Positions 48,344-58,735 are shown, counted from the first letter of the stretch. The stretch is DNA of 64,000 nt from Halomonas colorata (GCF_014897985.1 NZ_JABUZA010000020.1:1-64000); one strand, 5' to 3'. Notes: generated by a model from the sequence alone, not told the origin. Translations and numbers: made by a program.

Positions 48344-48865
48344 TTAGCGTAAGCCCGCCAACTGCCATTGAGGTTCAGCGTCAGTCTTATGAAACCTAAG
48401 CTGCGTGACGCTTGAGTCATAAGGCGCTTGCTCGCGGCGCCTGGCGGTAATACTCACTCGATCATTGCTGAGTTTTTTAATATCGATTGCGATATCTTCG
48501 GCCAGCAGGTCATGTTTGGCGGTATCACCACCCACCGCTAAATGGCTGAGAAATGTCTTAAACACGCCCCTATCTAATAACACATCTTGTTCTTCTGGCT
48601 GGAGTCGATATATCTCGCCGGTTCCCAGCGCTTGGGCGCCTGTTGTTATACTGTTTAAGAAAGCGTCCCGTTTGTCTACATGCTGACTATCCGCCAAGGA
48701 AGTCAGCAGGCCTTCATCGACCATTTGTGCCTGCACTGAGGCACGAAAATTACCTGCCAAACGCTCATCAATGAGTGCTGACTGCATGCTGGCGACACCG
48801 AGTAACAGTGCCGCGGAAAGCATCGCCATTACGACGACTAATGCAGCCCCTTGTTGGTGCTTCAT
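48344..48865 (-). CDS. pilX: Minor pilin PilX-like protein
   Basis: PilX-family minor pilins prime type IV pilus assembly. The 173 residues begin with a PilX N-terminal segment, QQGAALVVVMAMLSAALLLG, followed by SALIDERLAGNFRAS, a typical family stretch. The usual Glu5 is absent, as in this class. It overlaps pilW by four bases (ATGA) and is last in the pilin operon. The expected next gene, pilY1, is missing. Confidence 0.82.
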   Translation of the reverse strand: MKHQQGAALVVVMAMLSAALLLGVASMQSALIDERLAGNFRASVQAQMVDEGLLTSLADSQHVDKRDAFLNSITTGAQALGTGEIYRLQPEEQDVLLDRGVFKTFLSHLAVGGDTAKHDLLAEDIAIDIKKLSNDRVSITARRREQAPYDSSVTQLRFHKTDAEPQWQLAGLR

Positions 48866-49320
48866 AGGCTAATGCCGGCTGGGTTAATTACCTGGCTTCG
48901 CTGCATTACGTGCCATATAAAGGGTGCTTGTTCTGAATCTGCAAACCGCAAGGTTATACGGTACAACCCCGCTACGCCCTGAACATCTTGTTCAAAAAGA
49001 TTAACGGCATGGCAATCACGGCTGCCTTTATAAAGTCCCTCAATCAATGGCTGGCCATTTCGGCGTAGCGCACAGGTGTTATCGTTAACTAACGATTGGC
49101 TAATCTCATAGCGGCTTCCTGCTCCGTGACGAACGTCTCGCGTTAGTGCCTCGGCAGCAAAGATAACGGCTTCCTGTTGACGACTGATCGTCTCCACACG
49201 AGTAAAGGTGGTCACCGTGGTTAATAAAAGCTGCCCAGCGCCTAGAATAATAATCGCCCCGATGACCATGGCGACCATGACCTCAACTAGCGTAAAGCCC
49301 GCTTGGCGTTTATAGACCAC
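48862..49320 (-). CDS. pilW: Minor pilin PilW-like protein, short
   Basis: A prepilin site QAGFTLVEVMVAMVIGAIII starts the mature protein. With 152 residues it is about half the length usual for PilW, whose C-terminal domain is normally larger, so the protein may be reduced or belong to a PilW/PulJ-like side branch. It starts with a GTG that overlaps the pilV stop by one base. Confidence 0.75.
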   Translation of the reverse strand: MVYKRQAGFTLVEVMVAMVIGAIIILGAGQLLLTTVTTFTRVETISRQQEAVIFAAEALTRDVRHGAGSRYEISQSLVNDNTCALRRNGQPLIEGLYKGSRDCHAVNLFEQDVQGVAGLYRITLRFADSEQAPFIWHVMQRSQVINPAGISL

Positions 49321-49739
49321 TACGCCCCCTCACTTAACGGTAGTGTAAATACGTAATCAAGGGGCTCTTGCGCCTCTTGTGAAGGCCAGGCGTTAACCAC
49401 AATGGAGACGGTAAAGTGACAGCTTCCATCAACCACGGTGCGCTCAACGTCACCTGTGGAACCTTCAAGTGGCGCATTCAGGCCTTCAAACCACTGGGCC
49501 CGCCAAGCGCTTCTCAGGCTAGCAAGATCAATGCGGCGGCAATTCTGTATTGTTGCAAGCCGTCCCCAGGCGCTCTCCTGAATATCGACAGCTGCCAGGC
49601 TCGCGGCCGAATATTGATAGCCGGTCGAGGCACTTTGCAGCGAGGTTAATTGCATTGCCGCAACTCCCATAAGCCCAAACGCTAAAAGCGCCAAGGCAAT
49701 CAGTGCCTCAACCAGCGTGAACCCGCGTTGACGCTGCAT
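49320..49739 (-). CDS. pilV: Minor pilin PilV-like protein
   Basis: The prepilin motif RGFTLVEALIALALLAFGLMG with Glu5 and the AAMQ continuation fits PilV. The protein has 139 residues and two later cysteines (NCRRID, GSCHF). It follows the pilE stop directly (TAA-ATG), so the four pilin genes are one unit. Confidence 0.8.
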   Translation of the reverse strand: MQRQRGFTLVEALIALALLAFGLMGVAAMQLTSLQSASTGYQYSAASLAAVDIQESAWGRLATIQNCRRIDLASLRSAWRAQWFEGLNAPLEGSTGDVERTVVDGSCHFTVSIVVNAWPSQEAQEPLDYVFTLPLSEGA

Positions 49740-50165
49740 TTACCAGCAATCCTTGGGGAAGCGTTCTCCTCGGCTATTGAGCGTAATAGCCGTTTCGCAA
49801 CCATCGTCTTGAAGCGTAGAAGCGCTTAGCAGATAGCCATCCTCCGCCTCCGCTGAAAGTGCCAGAGTATAGTGCTTGCCGGGAGATTGAGAGGGAATGT
49901 CACATTCATGATAGGTATATGTGCGGGAGTTGCAGCGTTCCAGCTCAGCGGCTGCCTGCATCAACCCCGCATGCGCATCGGTACGCAGGGAGGCTTGGAG
50001 GTGACGGGTATAGATAGGATAGGCCATGGCCGCAATGAGGCTGATAATGCCCATTACCACCACAAGCTCAATAAGCGTAAAACCGCGCTGGCACTTTGGC
50101 TTGCCACCAGCGCGTAAAGCATAGAGATAAAACGTCAAATAATGCTCCTGCTCAGGCCACCGCAT
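49740..50165 (-). CDS. pilE: Minor pilin PilE-like protein
   Basis: The prepilin motif QRGFTLIELVVVMGIISLIA is followed by MAYPIYTRHLQASLRTDAHA, a PilE-type stretch. Four later cysteines could form two disulfides, with the last two bracketing a D-region-like loop (GCETAIT...KDCW). The ATG at 50165 gives a long 26-residue leader; a TTG at 50138 with AGGAG six bases upstream would give a more usual one. It follows ispH by a short gap, as in pseudomonads. Confidence 0.82.
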   Translation of the reverse strand: MRWPEQEHYLTFYLYALRAGGKPKCQRGFTLIELVVVMGIISLIAAMAYPIYTRHLQASLRTDAHAGLMQAAAELERCNSRTYTYHECDIPSQSPGKHYTLALSAEAEDGYLLSASTLQDDGCETAITLNSRGERFPKDCW

Positions 50166-50201
50166 ACACTTTCAGTATGTCGGAAACCGATGCGCAGTGC
50201 A

Positions 50202-51179
50202 TTAGCTGCTGACGATTACCTGCTCACGAAGCTCTTTAGGCATGGAGAACGTAATATTCTCTTCCCGGCCAAGCAGCTCTTCAGGCATGGCAGCGCCTAG
50301 GGATTGCAGCTTGGCGATAACCCCTTTGACCAGCACTTCCGGAGCGCTTGCGCCAGCTGTAACGCCGATACGACCAACGCTTTCAAGCCAGGCGGCATCA
50401 ATCTGATCGGCATTATCGATCAGATATGCTGGAGTCCCCATGCGCTCGGAAAGCTCACGCAGGCGGTTGGAGTTTGAGCTATTGGGACTTCCTACAACGA
50501 GTACCAAGTCACTGTCGGCGGCAAGCTCGCGCACTGCGTCCTGGCGGTTTTGCGTGGCGTAGCAAATATCGTCCTTACGCGGACCGCTGATCTCGGGAAA
50601 CTTGTCGCGCAAAGCGTCGATGACCTTGGCCGTATCGTCCATCGAAAGCGTCGTTTGCGTCACGAAGGCCAGCTTGGAAGGGTCGTTGACGACCAGATTG
50701 GCAACGTCCTGTTCATCTTCCACCAAATAGATATGCCCGCCGTGAGCCGTATCGTAACGTCCCATGGTGCCTTCTACTTCCGGATGGCCCGCATGCCCGA
50801 TCAGCACGCACTCATGGCCACGCTTGGCGTAGCGCAGCACTTCCAAATGCACCTTTGTAACTAACGGACAGGTAGCATCAAATACTTTCAGCCCACGCCG
50901 GTCGGCATCGGTTTGAACGGCCTGAGAAACACCGTGGGCCGAAAAAATCACGATCACGTCATCCGGCACTTCGTCGAGTTCTTCCACGAAGACAGCCCCA
51001 CGCTCGCGCAGCGTTTCCACCACAAAGCGGTTATGCACCACTTCATGACGGACATAAATGGGCGGCCCGAACACGTCGAGGGCTCGATTGACGATATCGA
51101 TCGCGCGATCCACGCCGGCACAAAAACCACGCGGATTGGCCAATTTGATCTGTATGGGCTGTGCTTGCGTCGATTGCAT
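50202..51179 (-). CDS. ispH: 4-hydroxy-3-methylbut-2-enyl diphosphate reductase
   Basis: IspH is the last enzyme of the MEP isoprenoid pathway, an iron-sulfur reductase. The cluster cysteines are in [26 protein letters not shown] and [12 protein letters not shown], and the [11 protein letters not shown] substrate loop is present. I use the ATG at 51179 (325 residues), which places the conserved start [18 protein letters not shown] correctly; the longer open frame would overlap fkpB. Confidence 0.95.
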   Translation of the reverse strand: MQSTQAQPIQIKLANPRGFCAGVDRAIDIVNRALDVFGPPIYVRHEVVHNRFVVETLRERGAVFVEELDEVPDDVIVIFSAHGVSQAVQTDADRRGLKVFDATCPLVTKVHLEVLRYAKRGHECVLIGHAGHPEVEGTMGRYDTAHGGHIYLVEDEQDVANLVVNDPSKLAFVTQTTLSMDDTAKVIDALRDKFPEISGPRKDDICYATQNRQDAVRELAADSDLVLVVGSPNSSNSNRLRELSERMGTPAYLIDNADQIDAAWLESVGRIGVTAGASAPEVLVKGVIAKLQSLGAAMPEELLGREENITFSMPKELREQVIVSS

Positions 51180-51222
51180 AATAGCGCCTTGATGCGTAAA
51201 CGCATCGCTAGTGAATAATAAA

Positions 51223-51669
51223 CTAGTGCGTAGTGACGGGCTTAACGTCGAGAATCTCGACTTCAAACGTTAATGTACGCCCTGCCAGCGGATGGTTAAA
51301 GTCCACCTCTACGCGATCACCTTCAATGGTTTTGACCACACCAGGCAATTCCGTTCCCGCTTTATCGGCAAACGACATGACCATCCCCAGTTCAGGCTCT
51401 TCATCACCGAAATCGGCCCGCTTCAGCGTCTGAATATTCTGTGGATTGTGCTGACCAAACGCATGCTCGGGAGTTATTTGAAACGTCCCGCTTTGGCCCG
51501 CCGCCATGCCTTTAATGGGATGCTCAAAGCCTGGCGGCAGATTGCCATCGCCAAACTGGCAGACAGCCGGTGCCTTCTCTTTCGTTGAATCCACCACCGT
51601 GCCGTCTTCAAGCTTCAAGGTGAAGTGCAGCGTCACTTCCATCCCATCATCAATTAGGTAATCGCTCAT
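51223..51669 (-). CDS. fkpB: FKBP-type peptidyl-prolyl isomerase FkpB (SlpA)
   Basis: A 148-residue SlyD/SlpA-type isomerase-chaperone. The FKBP part ([32 protein letters not shown]) is split by the insert-in-flap domain seen in this family ([17 protein letters not shown]). It lacks the His-rich metal tail of SlyD. Its place between lspA and ispH is the same as in E. coli. Confidence 0.92.
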   Translation of the reverse strand: MSDYLIDDGMEVTLHFTLKLEDGTVVDSTKEKAPAVCQFGDGNLPPGFEHPIKGMAAGQSGTFQITPEHAFGQHNPQNIQTLKRADFGDEEPELGMVMSFADKAGTELPGVVKTIEGDRVEVDFNHPLAGRTLTFEVEILDVKPVTTH

Positions 51670-51747
51670 TACTCTGCTCGCTATTGGGTGACACCGCGGC
51701 CGTAGACCTCGTGGGTGAGACCGCGGGTTGATTAAACCACTCTTCGA

Positions 51748-52290
51748 TCAGGTCACAGTCTGATGAGCTTTCTTACGACGTCGCTCACCCATAACTGATT
51801 CCCAGATTAATCCGATGGCGCCTAAGACAATACCAATATCCGCCACGTTGAACGCTGGGTAGTACCAGCCGGCCACATGAAACGATAGAAAGTCGACCAC
51901 GTAGCCATGCACCAGACGGTCATACAGATTACCCAGCGCCCCACCAATGATCAGCGGCAGTGAAATGGCCAGCAGCTTTTCATCCGCCCTGACCCGTGAA
52001 AGCCAGATGGTCAGGCCCACGCTTGCCCCTATGGCAATAATGGCGAAAAACCAACGCTGCCAGCCCGGGTGAGTGCCTAGAAAGCTGAACGCCGCCCCGG
52101 TGTTATGTATTAACGTCAGATTGAAAAACGGCAGCACTTCCACCGGCTGCAGATACCCCAGCTGACTGCTGGCAATCGCCTTGGTGGCCAGATCCAGCAC
52201 AATCACAGCGACGGCCAGCCACAACCAGCGCAACGGCTGCCGCATGGGCGGCCGAGTGCTTGTGGAGGCGACAGGTTCAGGCTTAGGCAT
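51748..52290 (-). CDS. lspA: Lipoprotein signal peptidase
   Basis: LspA is an aspartyl protease that removes signal peptides from prolipoproteins such as the BamD and TssJ found here. The 180 residues have four membrane helices and the conserved [20 protein letters not shown] and [11 protein letters not shown], the last two carrying the catalytic aspartates. The ATG at 52290 overlaps the ileS stop. The longer frame up to 52425 lies within ileS and has no family similarity, so I reject it. Confidence 0.95.
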   Translation of the reverse strand: MPKPEPVASTSTRPPMRQPLRWLWLAVAVIVLDLATKAIASSQLGYLQPVEVLPFFNLTLIHNTGAAFSFLGTHPGWQRWFFAIIAIGASVGLTIWLSRVRADEKLLAISLPLIIGGALGNLYDRLVHGYVVDFLSFHVAGWYYPAFNVADIGIVLGAIGLIWESVMGERRRKKAHQTVT

Positions 52291-55114
52291 AGCGACGCAC
52301 CTCACCCGGGCCATCCGGCAGGTTAAGGATCGAGCGCTCACAGAGCGTAGGGTGTTCAGGATGCGTACCCACGTCTGGGCGACGCTCCCAGCTACGTTCG
52401 CACTTATCAAACGTGCTGGCCACAACTGCTACCTTGAGCCCGTCAAGCTCGCTATAGGCGGATGCATCGGCATCCGCAAGCGGCTTGAGGGTCGCTTCCG
52501 AAGTAATCAGCACAAAGCGCAGCTCATCGCCCAGGCGTGACAGCAATACATTGAGTTCATCGCTGACATACAGGGTAACTTCGCTATCCAGCGAGCCTTT
52601 GATGGCGCCCTCGCTGCGCGCTTCTTCCAAGCGCTTATTCACCGCCTGTTTGACCTCAAGCACAGCTTCCCAGTACTCGCGGCCCATCTCGGCGTCGGCA
52701 TCAAGGGGAGTCAGGCCGGTATAGTAGGTTTCCAGCAGTACGCTATCGCCACGCTTGCCTGGGATATGCTCGTAGATCTCTTCGGCGGTGAAGGAGAGGA
52801 TCGGTGCAACCCAGCGAGATAACGCCTCGATGACGTGATAAAGCGCACTCTGACAGCTGCGTCGTGCCAGCGAATCGGGCTGAGTGGTGTACTGACGATC
52901 CTTGATGATATCTAGGTAAAAACCGCCCAAATCGCGCGAACAGAAAGTGTGCACCTGCTGGTACACGTCCAGGAAGCGGTACTCTTCATACGCTTTCTGA
53001 ATGCGCTCCTGCAGCTGCAATGCACGATCGACGACCCAGCGATCCAGAGCGATCATATCGTCAAAGGCCACCATATCGCGCGCCGGGTCAAAACCGGTCA
53101 GGTTACCCAGCAGAAAGCGCGATGTGTTGCGAATACGCCGATACACGTCCGCCGTACGCTTGAGGATCTCATCCGACACGGCCATTTCATTGGAGTAATC
53201 GGTCGAGGCCACCCACAGACGCAGAATATCCGCGCCCAGCTTGTCCATCACCGACTGCGGCGCGACGACGTTGCCCAGCGACTTGGACTGCTTACGGCCT
53301 TGCGAATCAACGGTAAAACCGTGGGTCAGCAGCTGACGATACGGTGCATGGCCGTCGATTGCCGAGCCGGTCAGCAGCGACGAGTGGAACCAGCCGCGGT
53401 GCTGGTCAGAACCTTCCAGATACAGATCAGCCCGCGGACCGCTTTCATGGCCATGGGGGTGAGAGCCGCGCAGCACATGGCGGTGCGTGGTGCCTGAGTC
53501 AAACCAGACATCCAGCGTATCGGTGATCTTGTCGTACTCGGCGGCTTCAGCACCCAGCAGCTCGGCGGCGTCCAGGCTGAACCAGGCATCGATGCCCTGC
53601 TCCTGCACACGCTTGGCGACTTCTTCCATCAGCTCGATGGTGCGCGGATGCAGCTCGCCAGTTTGCTTATGCAGGAAGAACGGAATCGGCACACCCCAGT
53701 TACGCTGACGCGAGATACACCAGTCCGGGCGGTTGGCGATCATGCTGTGCAGACGCGCCTGGCCCCAGGCGGGGGTGAACTGAGTTGCTTCGATACCTTC
53801 CAGCGCACGCTCACGCAGGGTTTTACCGTCTTTCCCCTGAATATCCATGCCCACGAACCACTGGGCCGTCGCGCGGTAGATGACCGGCGTTTTGTGGCGC
53901 CAGCAGTGCATGTAGCTGTGCACGATGGGCTTGTGGGCCATCAGCGCACCCACTTCTTCAAGCTTGGCGACGATGTTGGGGTTGGCTTTCCAGATCATCT
54001 GGCCGCCAAAGAACGGCAGATCATCAACGTACACGCCGTTGCCCTGTACCGGGTTGAGCATGTCGTCAAAGCTCATGTCGTGGGCGCGGCAGGTATTGAA
54101 GTCATCCAGGCCGTACGAAGGCGCAGAGTGAACGATACCGGTACTGCCCACTTCCGATTCGACATAATCAGCCAGGTAAACAGGTGACAGGCGATCGTAG
54201 AACGGATGGCGGAAGTTGATCAGATCAAGCTTCTCGCCTTGAGTGGTGGCAATGACCTCGCCTTGTAAACCAAAGCGCTCAAGACAGCTCTCCACCAGCT
54301 CTTCGGCAAGCAGCAGCAGGCGCTCGCCGGTATCCACCAGCGCGTAGGTAAATTCGGGGTGAACGTTGAGCGCCTGGTTGGCAGGAATCGTCCAAGGCGT
54401 GGTGGTCCAGATCACGACTGCCGCCGGCTTGGGCAGCTCGCTCAGGCTAAACGCAGCGGCAAGCTTGTCGGCATCTTCCACCGGGAAGGCAACATCGATC
54501 GCATCTGACTTCTTGTCCTGATACTCGACTTCCGCCTCCGCCAGGGCCGAGCCGCAGTCAAAGCACCAGTTGACCGGCTTCAGGCCTTTGAAGACGTAGC
54601 CCGCTTCAACCATGTCGGCTAATGCGCGAATCTCCCCCGCTTCATTGGCGTAGTCCATGGTGCGGTAAGGATGATTCCAGTCGCCAATGATCCCCAGGCG
54701 CACGAAGTCAGCTAGCTGCGTTTCAACCTGAGCACCGGCGTATTCACGGCACAGCTCACGGGCTTTTTCAGGCGCCAGGTGTTTGCCGTGCGTGGTTTCT
54801 ACCTTGTGCTCGATCGGCAGACCATGGCAGTCCCAGCCCGGCACGTAAGGGGCGTCAAAGCCCGCCAGGTTTTTCGACTTAACGATAATATCTTTTAAAA
54901 TTTTATTAACGGCGTGACCAATATGGATACTGCCGTTGGCGTAGGGAGGGCCATCGTGCAGTACAAACAGCGGTGCACCTGCACGCGCTTCGCGCAGGCG
55001 CTGGTACAGATTCATATCCTGCCAGCGTGAAACACGCCCCGGCTCCTGCTTGGGCAGCATGCCACGCATGGGAAAGTCGGTTTCAGGCAAGTTTAGCGTG
55101 TGCTTATAGTCCAT
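52283..55114 (-). CDS. ileS: Isoleucyl-tRNA synthetase, altered zinc knuckle
   Basis: A class I synthetase charging tRNA-Ile, with an editing domain. Of 943 residues (start ATG 55114, [16 protein letters not shown]), the HIGH-type motif is in [12 protein letters not shown], and the editing domain lies roughly at 180-390. The usual KMSKS loop reads KQSKS (608-612). At the C-terminus the two CxxC pairs of the zinc knuckle read C905-E-R-S908 and C925-E-R-S928, so the second cysteine of each pair is serine. All other family features look intact and the gene is in its normal operon, so it is probably the functional enzyme. Confidence 0.95.
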   Translation of the reverse strand: MDYKHTLNLPETDFPMRGMLPKQEPGRVSRWQDMNLYQRLREARAGAPLFVLHDGPPYANGSIHIGHAVNKILKDIIVKSKNLAGFDAPYVPGWDCHGLPIEHKVETTHGKHLAPEKARELCREYAGAQVETQLADFVRLGIIGDWNHPYRTMDYANEAGEIRALADMVEAGYVFKGLKPVNWCFDCGSALAEAEVEYQDKKSDAIDVAFPVEDADKLAAAFSLSELPKPAAVVIWTTTPWTIPANQALNVHPEFTYALVDTGERLLLLAEELVESCLERFGLQGEVIATTQGEKLDLINFRHPFYDRLSPVYLADYVESEVGSTGIVHSAPSYGLDDFNTCRAHDMSFDDMLNPVQGNGVYVDDLPFFGGQMIWKANPNIVAKLEEVGALMAHKPIVHSYMHCWRHKTPVIYRATAQWFVGMDIQGKDGKTLRERALEGIEATQFTPAWGQARLHSMIANRPDWCISRQRNWGVPIPFFLHKQTGELHPRTIELMEEVAKRVQEQGIDAWFSLDAAELLGAEAAEYDKITDTLDVWFDSGTTHRHVLRGSHPHGHESGPRADLYLEGSDQHRGWFHSSLLTGSAIDGHAPYRQLLTHGFTVDSQGRKQSKSLGNVVAPQSVMDKLGADILRLWVASTDYSNEMAVSDEILKRTADVYRRIRNTSRFLLGNLTGFDPARDMVAFDDMIALDRWVVDRALQLQERIQKAYEEYRFLDVYQQVHTFCSRDLGGFYLDIIKDRQYTTQPDSLARRSCQSALYHVIEALSRWVAPILSFTAEEIYEHIPGKRGDSVLLETYYTGLTPLDADAEMGREYWEAVLEVKQAVNKRLEEARSEGAIKGSLDSEVTLYVSDELNVLLSRLGDELRFVLITSEATLKPLADADASAYSELDGLKVAVVASTFDKCERSWERRPDVGTHPEHPTLCERSILNLPDGPGEVRRYA

Positions 55115-55121
55115 GGTTCGG

Positions 55122-56234
55122 TCAGCCGTTGTTAGTATCGGCAGCGTCATCCGCCGAAGAAGGATCAGAAGAATTTGTCTTGGAAGCCGTTGTCTTGGAA
55201 ACCGTTGTCTTGGAAACCGTTGTCTTGGAAACCACTGTATTTGAAATCATGGCCTCACGCCCAAGCGGGGCCGAGGCCAGCGGCAGCGCGGTAGTACGGT
55301 CAGTGACTGCCGTCGCAAAGTAGCGATGCGCTTGACCCTGATCGTGCTCAATTTGCGCTTTTAGCGCATCAAAGTTGTCGAATTTCACTTCCCCACGAAG
55401 CCGCGCACAGGGAAATACTGTCATGCGCTTGTCGTAAAGATCACCATCAAAATCAAATAGGTGCACTTCCAGAGTGGGCCGTTTGGAACCCACCGTGGGT
55501 CGAAAACCTACGTTGGCGACCCCATAATGGCGCTGGCCGTTTTCAAGCGTCACCCCAACGGCATACACGCCGCGCAGAGTTAATGGCTGAGGCAACAAGG
55601 GCAGATTCGCCGTGGGTACGCCGATAGTGCGGCCCAGCTGTTGGTCACGCACCACACGCCCTTCAAGCGAGTAAGCCCGGCCCAGCAGGCTTGCCGCCAC
55701 GGCGAAGTTACCGCTGGCAAGCAAGGTACGCACCCGGGAGCTTGAAACACGCTCATTCTCGACCGTAAAGGTTCGGGTATGCTCCACTCCAAAGCCGCGC
55801 TCTTCGCCTACCGCCGCCAACAGCGCGAAATCGCCCTGCCGGTCGCAGCCAAAACGAAAGTCATCGCCGACCACCAGATGCTTAACATTCAGCCCTTTGA
55901 TCAACACCTGATCAATAAATTCACGCCCGGTCAGACTTCTAAGCGCGTTATTGAAAGGCAGGCACAATACCTGCTCAGCGCCGTACTGGCCTAATAGACG
56001 CACCTTTTCACGCAGGCGCGTCAAGCGTGGCGGGGCCTGGTCGCCGGCAAAATACTCACGCGGCTGGGGCTCAAACACGACCACCGTTAACGGCACGTTC
56101 AGGCGTGCGGCATGTTCACGGCACTGCTGCAAAATCGCCTGATGGCCACGATGCACGCCGTCAAAATTACCAATGGTAGCGACGCAGCCACGTTGTGCCG
56201 CCGCCAGATTGTGCAGTCCTCGAATGACGCGCAT
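55122..56234 (-). CDS. ribF: Riboflavin kinase/FAD synthetase with repeat tail
   Basis: RibF phosphorylates riboflavin and adenylates FMN to FAD. The N-terminal FAD synthetase domain has [15 protein letters not shown] and the C-terminal kinase domain has GVPTANLPL and [12 protein letters not shown], all expected. The core ends near residue 308, the length of E. coli RibF. About 60 more residues follow, with four copies of a five-residue SKTTV-type repeat (from residue 336) and an acidic Ser/Asp-rich end. The stop is eight bases from ileS. Confidence 0.93.
   Translation of the reverse strand: MRVIRGLHNLAAAQRGCVATIGNFDGVHRGHQAILQQCREHAARLNVPLTVVVFEPQPREYFAGDQAPPRLTRLREKVRLLGQYGAEQVLCLPFNNALRSLTGREFIDQVLIKGLNVKHLVVGDDFRFGCDRQGDFALLAAVGEERGFGVEHTRTFTVENERVSSSRVRTLLASGNFAVAASLLGRAYSLEGRVVRDQQLGRTIGVPTANLPLLPQPLTLRGVYAVGVTLENGQRHYGVANVGFRPTVGSKRPTLEVHLFDFDGDLYDKRMTVFPCARLRGEVKFDNFDALKAQIEHDQGQAHRYFATAVTDRTTALPLASAPLGREAMISNTVVSKTTVSKTTVSKTTASKTNSSDPSSADDAADTNNG
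55176..55250. repeat. 15-base tandem repeat inside ribF
   Basis: Five head-to-tail 15-base units of the type TGTCTTGGAAACCGT, the middle ones identical and the outer ones drifted, encode the KTTVS repeats near the C-terminus of RibF. Because the unit is five codons, a change in copy number keeps the frame. Confidence 0.93.
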
Positions 56235-56360
56235 GGCACCTCAGCCGTTAATAATTTGCCGCTCCCAGGCCTTATCAGGCTTAGGCGAGGCATAAAAACC
56301 TCTGATTATAGCGAACCTACGCTAATATATGTCTAACTCTCTACGTTTCAACGTATCGAT

Positions 56361-57950
56361 TTAGCTTTGCATCTTAAAATGCCGCGGCCGCAAACCAAAC
56401 GCCGCCAGCCAGACAAAGTAAAGCGAACCGCCCAATCCGACCAGGCCACTCACCCAGGCAACCCGCTGCCACAGGCTAAACCCAAGCCATTCCTGCCACC
56501 CAGGCGACACTACATAGAGGGCGACCGCCATTAATGCGCTGCCCCCCAGCAGCTGCACCGCATAACGCCCCCAGCCCGGCTGAAACACCAACACACCCTG
56601 TTTGTGCAACAAGTACCCCAGCAGACCAGCATTCAAAAATGCCGAAAGCGCGGTGGCTAACGCCAGGCCGGCATGGGCCAGCGGCCAGATCAAAATAAGG
56701 TTGAACACCATATTAGCGACCATGGCGATGATACCCACCTTCACCGGCGTTTTGGTGTCCTGGCGGGCAAAAAAACCAGGCGCCAATACCTTGATCAACA
56801 TAAAGGCTACCAGGCCAAAGGCATAGGCGCGCAGGCTCATCGCCGCCATTTGAATATCGTTATCGGTCATTGCGCCATAGTGAAACAGCGTAATCAACAG
56901 AGGTTCCGCCAAGACGGCCAGCGCCAGCGCAGCGGGCAGGCCTAACAGCAGCACCACACGAATCGCCCAGTCGAGCATGGCGGCAAAATGCTCCTTGGAC
57001 TGCGAGGCATGGCGCTTGGAAAGCGCAGGCAAAATGACCGTGCCAATCGCCACGCCAAACACACCCAACGGCAGCTCGACCAGGCGATCAGAGTAATAAA
57101 GCCAGGAGACGCTACCCGCGGCAAGCAGCGAAGCCAATACGGTATCCAGCAATAAGTTGATTTGCGATACCGATACCCCGAACAGCGCGGGGGCCATCAG
57201 CTTTAAAATACGCTTAACGCCGTCGTGGGCAAAATTTGGCCAGGGCGTGGGCATGAGTCCTAAGCGCATTAAAAACGGCACCTGGAAAACCAACTGGGCA
57301 GCCCCGGCAATCAGCACACCCCAGGCCAGGGCCATGGCGGGTTCTTCCATTAGCGGCATTAAAAATAGCGCCGCCCCAATCAGTGAAAGATTGAGCAAAA
57401 CCGGGGTAAACGCAGGCACCGCAAAGCGGTTCCAGGTATTGAGTACGCTGCCTGAAAATGCCGTGAGCGAAATAAGCAGCAAATACGGGAACGTCAGCCG
57501 CAGCATATCGGCCGTCAGCGCGTGCTTGTCAGGGTCGCTACCAAAACCTGGGGCAAATACCCAGATCAGCCAAGGCGCGCACAGCATCGCAATTGCGGTG
57601 ATCAGGGCCAGCAACGCCGTTAAACTACCCGCCACCGCGTTTAAAAGCTCGCGGATCTCCTGCTTACTGCGCTGGGTCGAGTATTCGGAAAGCACCGGCA
57701 CAAAGGCCTGGTTAAAGGCGCCTTCGGCAAACAGACGGCGTAGAAAGTTAGGAATCTTGAAAGCCACAAAAAACGCGTCCGCGCCATCGCCCGCCCCGAG
57801 CAGGGTCGCGACCACCACATCGCGCACCAATCCCAATACGCGCGAAAGCATGGTCATGGCACTCACCACCAGCCCTGAGCGCATTAGCCCACGGCGTGGC
57901 GGCACATCCAGCGTGGTAGAGGTTTCGTTAGGGGGCGTGCTTTGGGTCAT
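56361..57950 (-). CDS. murJ: Lipid II flippase MurJ
   Basis: MurJ flips lipid II across the inner membrane for peptidoglycan synthesis. The protein has about 14 membrane helices and the family start MTMLSRVLGLVRDVVVATLL, DAFFVAFKIPNFLRRLFAEG and NQAFVPVLSEY. The ATG at 57950 is used (529 residues), but the polar N-terminal 20 residues are not conserved and a start nearer to MRSGLVVS is possible. It lies upstream of ribF, in the order seen in many gammaproteobacteria. Confidence 0.94.
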   Translation of the reverse strand: MTQSTPPNETSTTLDVPPRRGLMRSGLVVSAMTMLSRVLGLVRDVVVATLLGAGDGADAFFVAFKIPNFLRRLFAEGAFNQAFVPVLSEYSTQRSKQEIRELLNAVAGSLTALLALITAIAMLCAPWLIWVFAPGFGSDPDKHALTADMLRLTFPYLLLISLTAFSGSVLNTWNRFAVPAFTPVLLNLSLIGAALFLMPLMEEPAMALAWGVLIAGAAQLVFQVPFLMRLGLMPTPWPNFAHDGVKRILKLMAPALFGVSVSQINLLLDTVLASLLAAGSVSWLYYSDRLVELPLGVFGVAIGTVILPALSKRHASQSKEHFAAMLDWAIRVVLLLGLPAALALAVLAEPLLITLFHYGAMTDNDIQMAAMSLRAYAFGLVAFMLIKVLAPGFFARQDTKTPVKVGIIAMVANMVFNLILIWPLAHAGLALATALSAFLNAGLLGYLLHKQGVLVFQPGWGRYAVQLLGGSALMAVALYVVSPGWQEWLGFSLWQRVAWVSGLVGLGGSLYFVWLAAFGLRPRHFKMQS

Positions 57951-57998
57951 TTTTTTGATCCATGGGCGCTGGCAACCAATACCCATCAAGGGGCGCTA

Positions 57999-58139
57999 GG
58001 CTTCGTATGAAAACTGCTTACGCTCGATCATGCTGCGTTAAAAATCGGCTCAAAATACTCATTTACACCCTGTAAACTCCGTTTTTTCGCCGATTTTTGC
58101 CTTGCCTGATCTTCGCTCACCGACTTTTCATACAAAGCC
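57999..58139. repeat. Nested palindromic intergenic element
   Basis: Between murJ and rpsT lies a 141-base element with three nested inverted repeats. The outer arms GGCTTCGTATGAAAA and TTTTCATACAAAGCC (14 of 15 pairs) are at 57999-58013 and 58125-58139. The middle arms AAAAATCGGC and GCCGATTTTT are at 58040-58049 and 58089-58098. The inner arms TTTACA and TGTAAA are at 58062-58067 and 58071-58076. It has no coding potential that I can support. Confidence 0.8.
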
Positions 58140-58159
58140 AGGATAAAACCATCAGACAC

Positions 58160-58188
58160 AAAAAAACCGGCCGCAGCCGGTTTTTTTT
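58160..58188. terminator. rpsT terminator
   Basis: AAAAACCGGC (58162-58171) and GCCGGTTTTT around CGCA, with A and T runs on both sides, stand just downstream of the rpsT stop on the minus strand. Confidence 0.92.
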
Positions 58189-58203
58189 ATGGCGCCTGCC
58201 GGC

Positions 58204-58470
58204 TTACGCCGCCAGAGCCTTAATACGCTTGTTCAAACGGCTTTTCAGGCGCGCTGCTTTCTTCTTGGAAAGCACGTCCTTATCAGCGATACGGTCAACG
58301 ACCGGCTGCATTGCCTTGAACTCTTCCATCGCCTTAGCGTGGTCGCCAGTGCCAATCGCTTTGATCACACGCTTGATATAGGTGCGGACCATGCTGCGCT
58401 GGCTGGCTTTCAGGACGCGACGAGTCTCGGCCTGGCGGGCGCGCTTGCGTGCTTGCTTGCTGTTCGCCAC
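58204..58470 (-). CDS. rpsT: 30S ribosomal protein S20
   Basis: S20 binds 16S rRNA early in 30S assembly. The 88-residue, lysine- and arginine-rich helical protein starts MANSKQARKRARQAETRR and keeps SQRSMVRTYIKRVIKAI and KKAARLKSRLNKRIKAL. An AAGGAG-type ribosome site precedes the ATG. Confidence 0.97.
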   Translation of the reverse strand: MANSKQARKRARQAETRRVLKASQRSMVRTYIKRVIKAIGTGDHAKAMEEFKAMQPVVDRIADKDVLSKKKAARLKSRLNKRIKALAA

Positions 58471-58735
58471 AGGTATCTCCTTGGAGAATAAAGGTTGCCG
58501 CTAATTCGGCAACGGATTAACTATGTATGCGCCGCTGATGTGCTCACTATTAAAGGTGCCCACCACACGACTTCCTTAACAACCAATTGATTTGACGAGC
58601 AATTAAGCTAAGTCAAAGTGTGTGACCGGCAGTCAATCTGGCTGCCCGCCCACGGGTCTTGTCTGAGAGGATGGCGTAGTCTATCACGCGTAAAGCGCCC
58701 TTGCTAGCGCGTTATAAAACACCCTTCAAGCCTTT

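Noticed and set aside
51180..51266. Longer N-terminus of IspH
   Set aside because: The extra residues are not similar to the family and the frame would overlap fkpB; the ATG at 51179 starts at the conserved N-terminus.
52291..52425. Longer N-terminus of LspA
   Set aside because: It lies wholly within the end of ileS and shows no membrane or family features.
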